Below are positions 63,484 through 64,000 of a stretch of DNA of 64,000 nucleotides, in pieces. Made by a program: the position numbers and the translations under genes. This stretch comes from SZUA-442 sp963759175 (GTDB lineage: Bacteria; Actinomycetota; Acidimicrobiia; Spongiisociales; UBA5794): the NCBI GenBank assembly GCA_963759175.1, contig CAVWXP010000010.1, positions 558,001 through 622,000 of the forward strand, given 5' to 3'. Numbering within the stretch: the stretch's first letter is position 1; each line of letters starts with the position of its first letter. The notes under the pieces are model-generated. The model was not told the DNA's origin, searched no databases, and saw only the letters and a program-made list of their open reading frames with translations.

Positions 63484-64000
63484 ATGACCACACAACGCAT
63501 CGCCGTCACCGGCGGGAGCGGCAAGGCCGGGGTTGCGACCGTCCACCACCTGCGTGACCTCGGACATGACGTCGTGGACATCGACATCGCCACGTCCGCG
63601 CACCCCGACGAACCGACCCTGGTCGCCAACCTCACGGACTACGGAGCCTGCATCGAGGCCCTCGACGGTTTCGACGCCGTCGTCCACCTCGCTGCGATCC
63701 CGGCACCCAACATCCTCACCGACTCCGAGACGTTCAGGATCAACACGATGTCGACCTACAACGTGTTCTCGGCTGCCGTGCGACTGGGCCTCGCAAGGGT
63801 GGTGTGGGCGTCATCGGAGACCCTCATCGGCCTCCCGTTCGATCGTGAGCAGCCACGATTCGCCCCGATCGACGAATCGCACCCACGTCTGCCGGAGTTC
63901 CACTACGCACTTTCGAAGCTGGTGGGTGAGGACATGGCGGAACAGTTCGCCCGCTGGTCCGGCATTCCGTTCATCGCCCTGCGCATCTCGAACATCATGC
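63484..64000 (+). CDS. NAD-dependent epimerase/dehydratase (truncated by window end)
   Basis: The first 172 residues of an extended-SDR protein. Rossmann motif IAVTGGSGKAGVATVHHL, then VVHLAAIPAPN, a catalytic-type serine in WASSETLIG, and the YxxxK pair in FHYALSKLVGEDMAEQF. This resembles UDP-glucose 4-epimerase-like or uronate dehydrogenase-like enzymes, with the substrate not readable from half a protein. ATG 63484 has AAGGAG seven bases upstream. It follows hypE after 69 bases holding a small palindrome GTTGCGCAAC (63445-63454), and is probably a separate unit. Confidence 0.85.
   Translation, partial: MTTQRIAVTGGSGKAGVATVHHLRDLGHDVVDIDIATSAHPDEPTLVANLTDYGACIEALDGFDAVVHLAAIPAPNILTDSETFRINTMSTYNVFSAAVRLGLARVVWASSETLIGLPFDREQPRFAPIDESHPRLPEFHYALSKLVGEDMAEQFARWSGIPFIALRISNIM

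Overview
The window is 64 kb of GC-rich, densely packed bacterial chromosome with about 58 protein genes. I see no tRNA, rRNA, CRISPR array, insertion sequence or prophage, and no gene-free stretch longer than about 240 bases. Several things point to an actinobacterium, probably an uncultured lineage near Acidimicrobiia: an actinobacterial-type heliorhodopsin, an Abhydrolase_9 protein, a short-form glycogen phosphorylase, OmpR-type signalling, and many leaderless promoters in which TANNNT sits 6 bases before the start codon. The lineage is an inference from gene content; no phylogeny could be run.

Layout. 0.2-5.4 kb: a phosphonate/phosphite-type ABC transporter (phnD-phnC-phnE-phnE) coupled by ATGA/GTGA overlaps to a dGTPase. 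5.5-10.7 kb: a small membrane protein, a secreted M23 peptidase with a coiled coil, a protein of seven 21-residue DxxGDGxxD repeats, and three exporters around a palindromic divergent promoter. 10.7-16.8 kb: a two-component system, pyruvate phosphate dikinase and an AI-2E-type permease. 16.9-20.5 kb: a small Cys protein, an NfnAB/SudAB-like flavin-FeS oxidoreductase pair and a flippase-like membrane protein. 20.6-22.8 kb: kbl-tdh threonine degradation. 22.9-33.5 kb: a full glycogen set (glgB, glgC, glgA, glgX, glgP, malQ). 33.6-42.3 kb: Abhydrolase_9, arginine deiminase, an NmrA-like protein, a KefC-like antiporter, an MFS carrier and a beta-propeller lipoprotein.

42.5-46.9 kb holds a LON-domain protein, a membrane protein, a metallo-beta-lactamase-fold hydrolase, a small frameshifted gene, the heliorhodopsin and a cysteine-desulfurase-like enzyme, almost all with leaderless promoters. 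47.0-53.0 kb holds an RRM protein with a tiny zinc-finger partner, two PAP2 phosphatases flanking a kinase-flippase fusion, a MarR regulator and small proteins. 53.2-58.5 kb is one tightly overlapping operon: acyl-CoA synthetase, E1 alpha, E1 beta, E2 and an acyl carrier protein. 58.7-63.4 kb carries [NiFe]-hydrogenase maturation genes hypF-hypC-hypD-hypE, with hypF broken by a single-base frameshift as given. A truncated NAD-dependent epimerase closes the window.

Together the genes suggest a heterotroph that stores glycogen, can reverse the pyruvate kinase step, imports a phosphorus oxyanion, matures a [NiFe]-hydrogenase encoded elsewhere, shuttles electrons between ferredoxin or sulfide and NAD(P)H, and makes a light-sensing heliorhodopsin.
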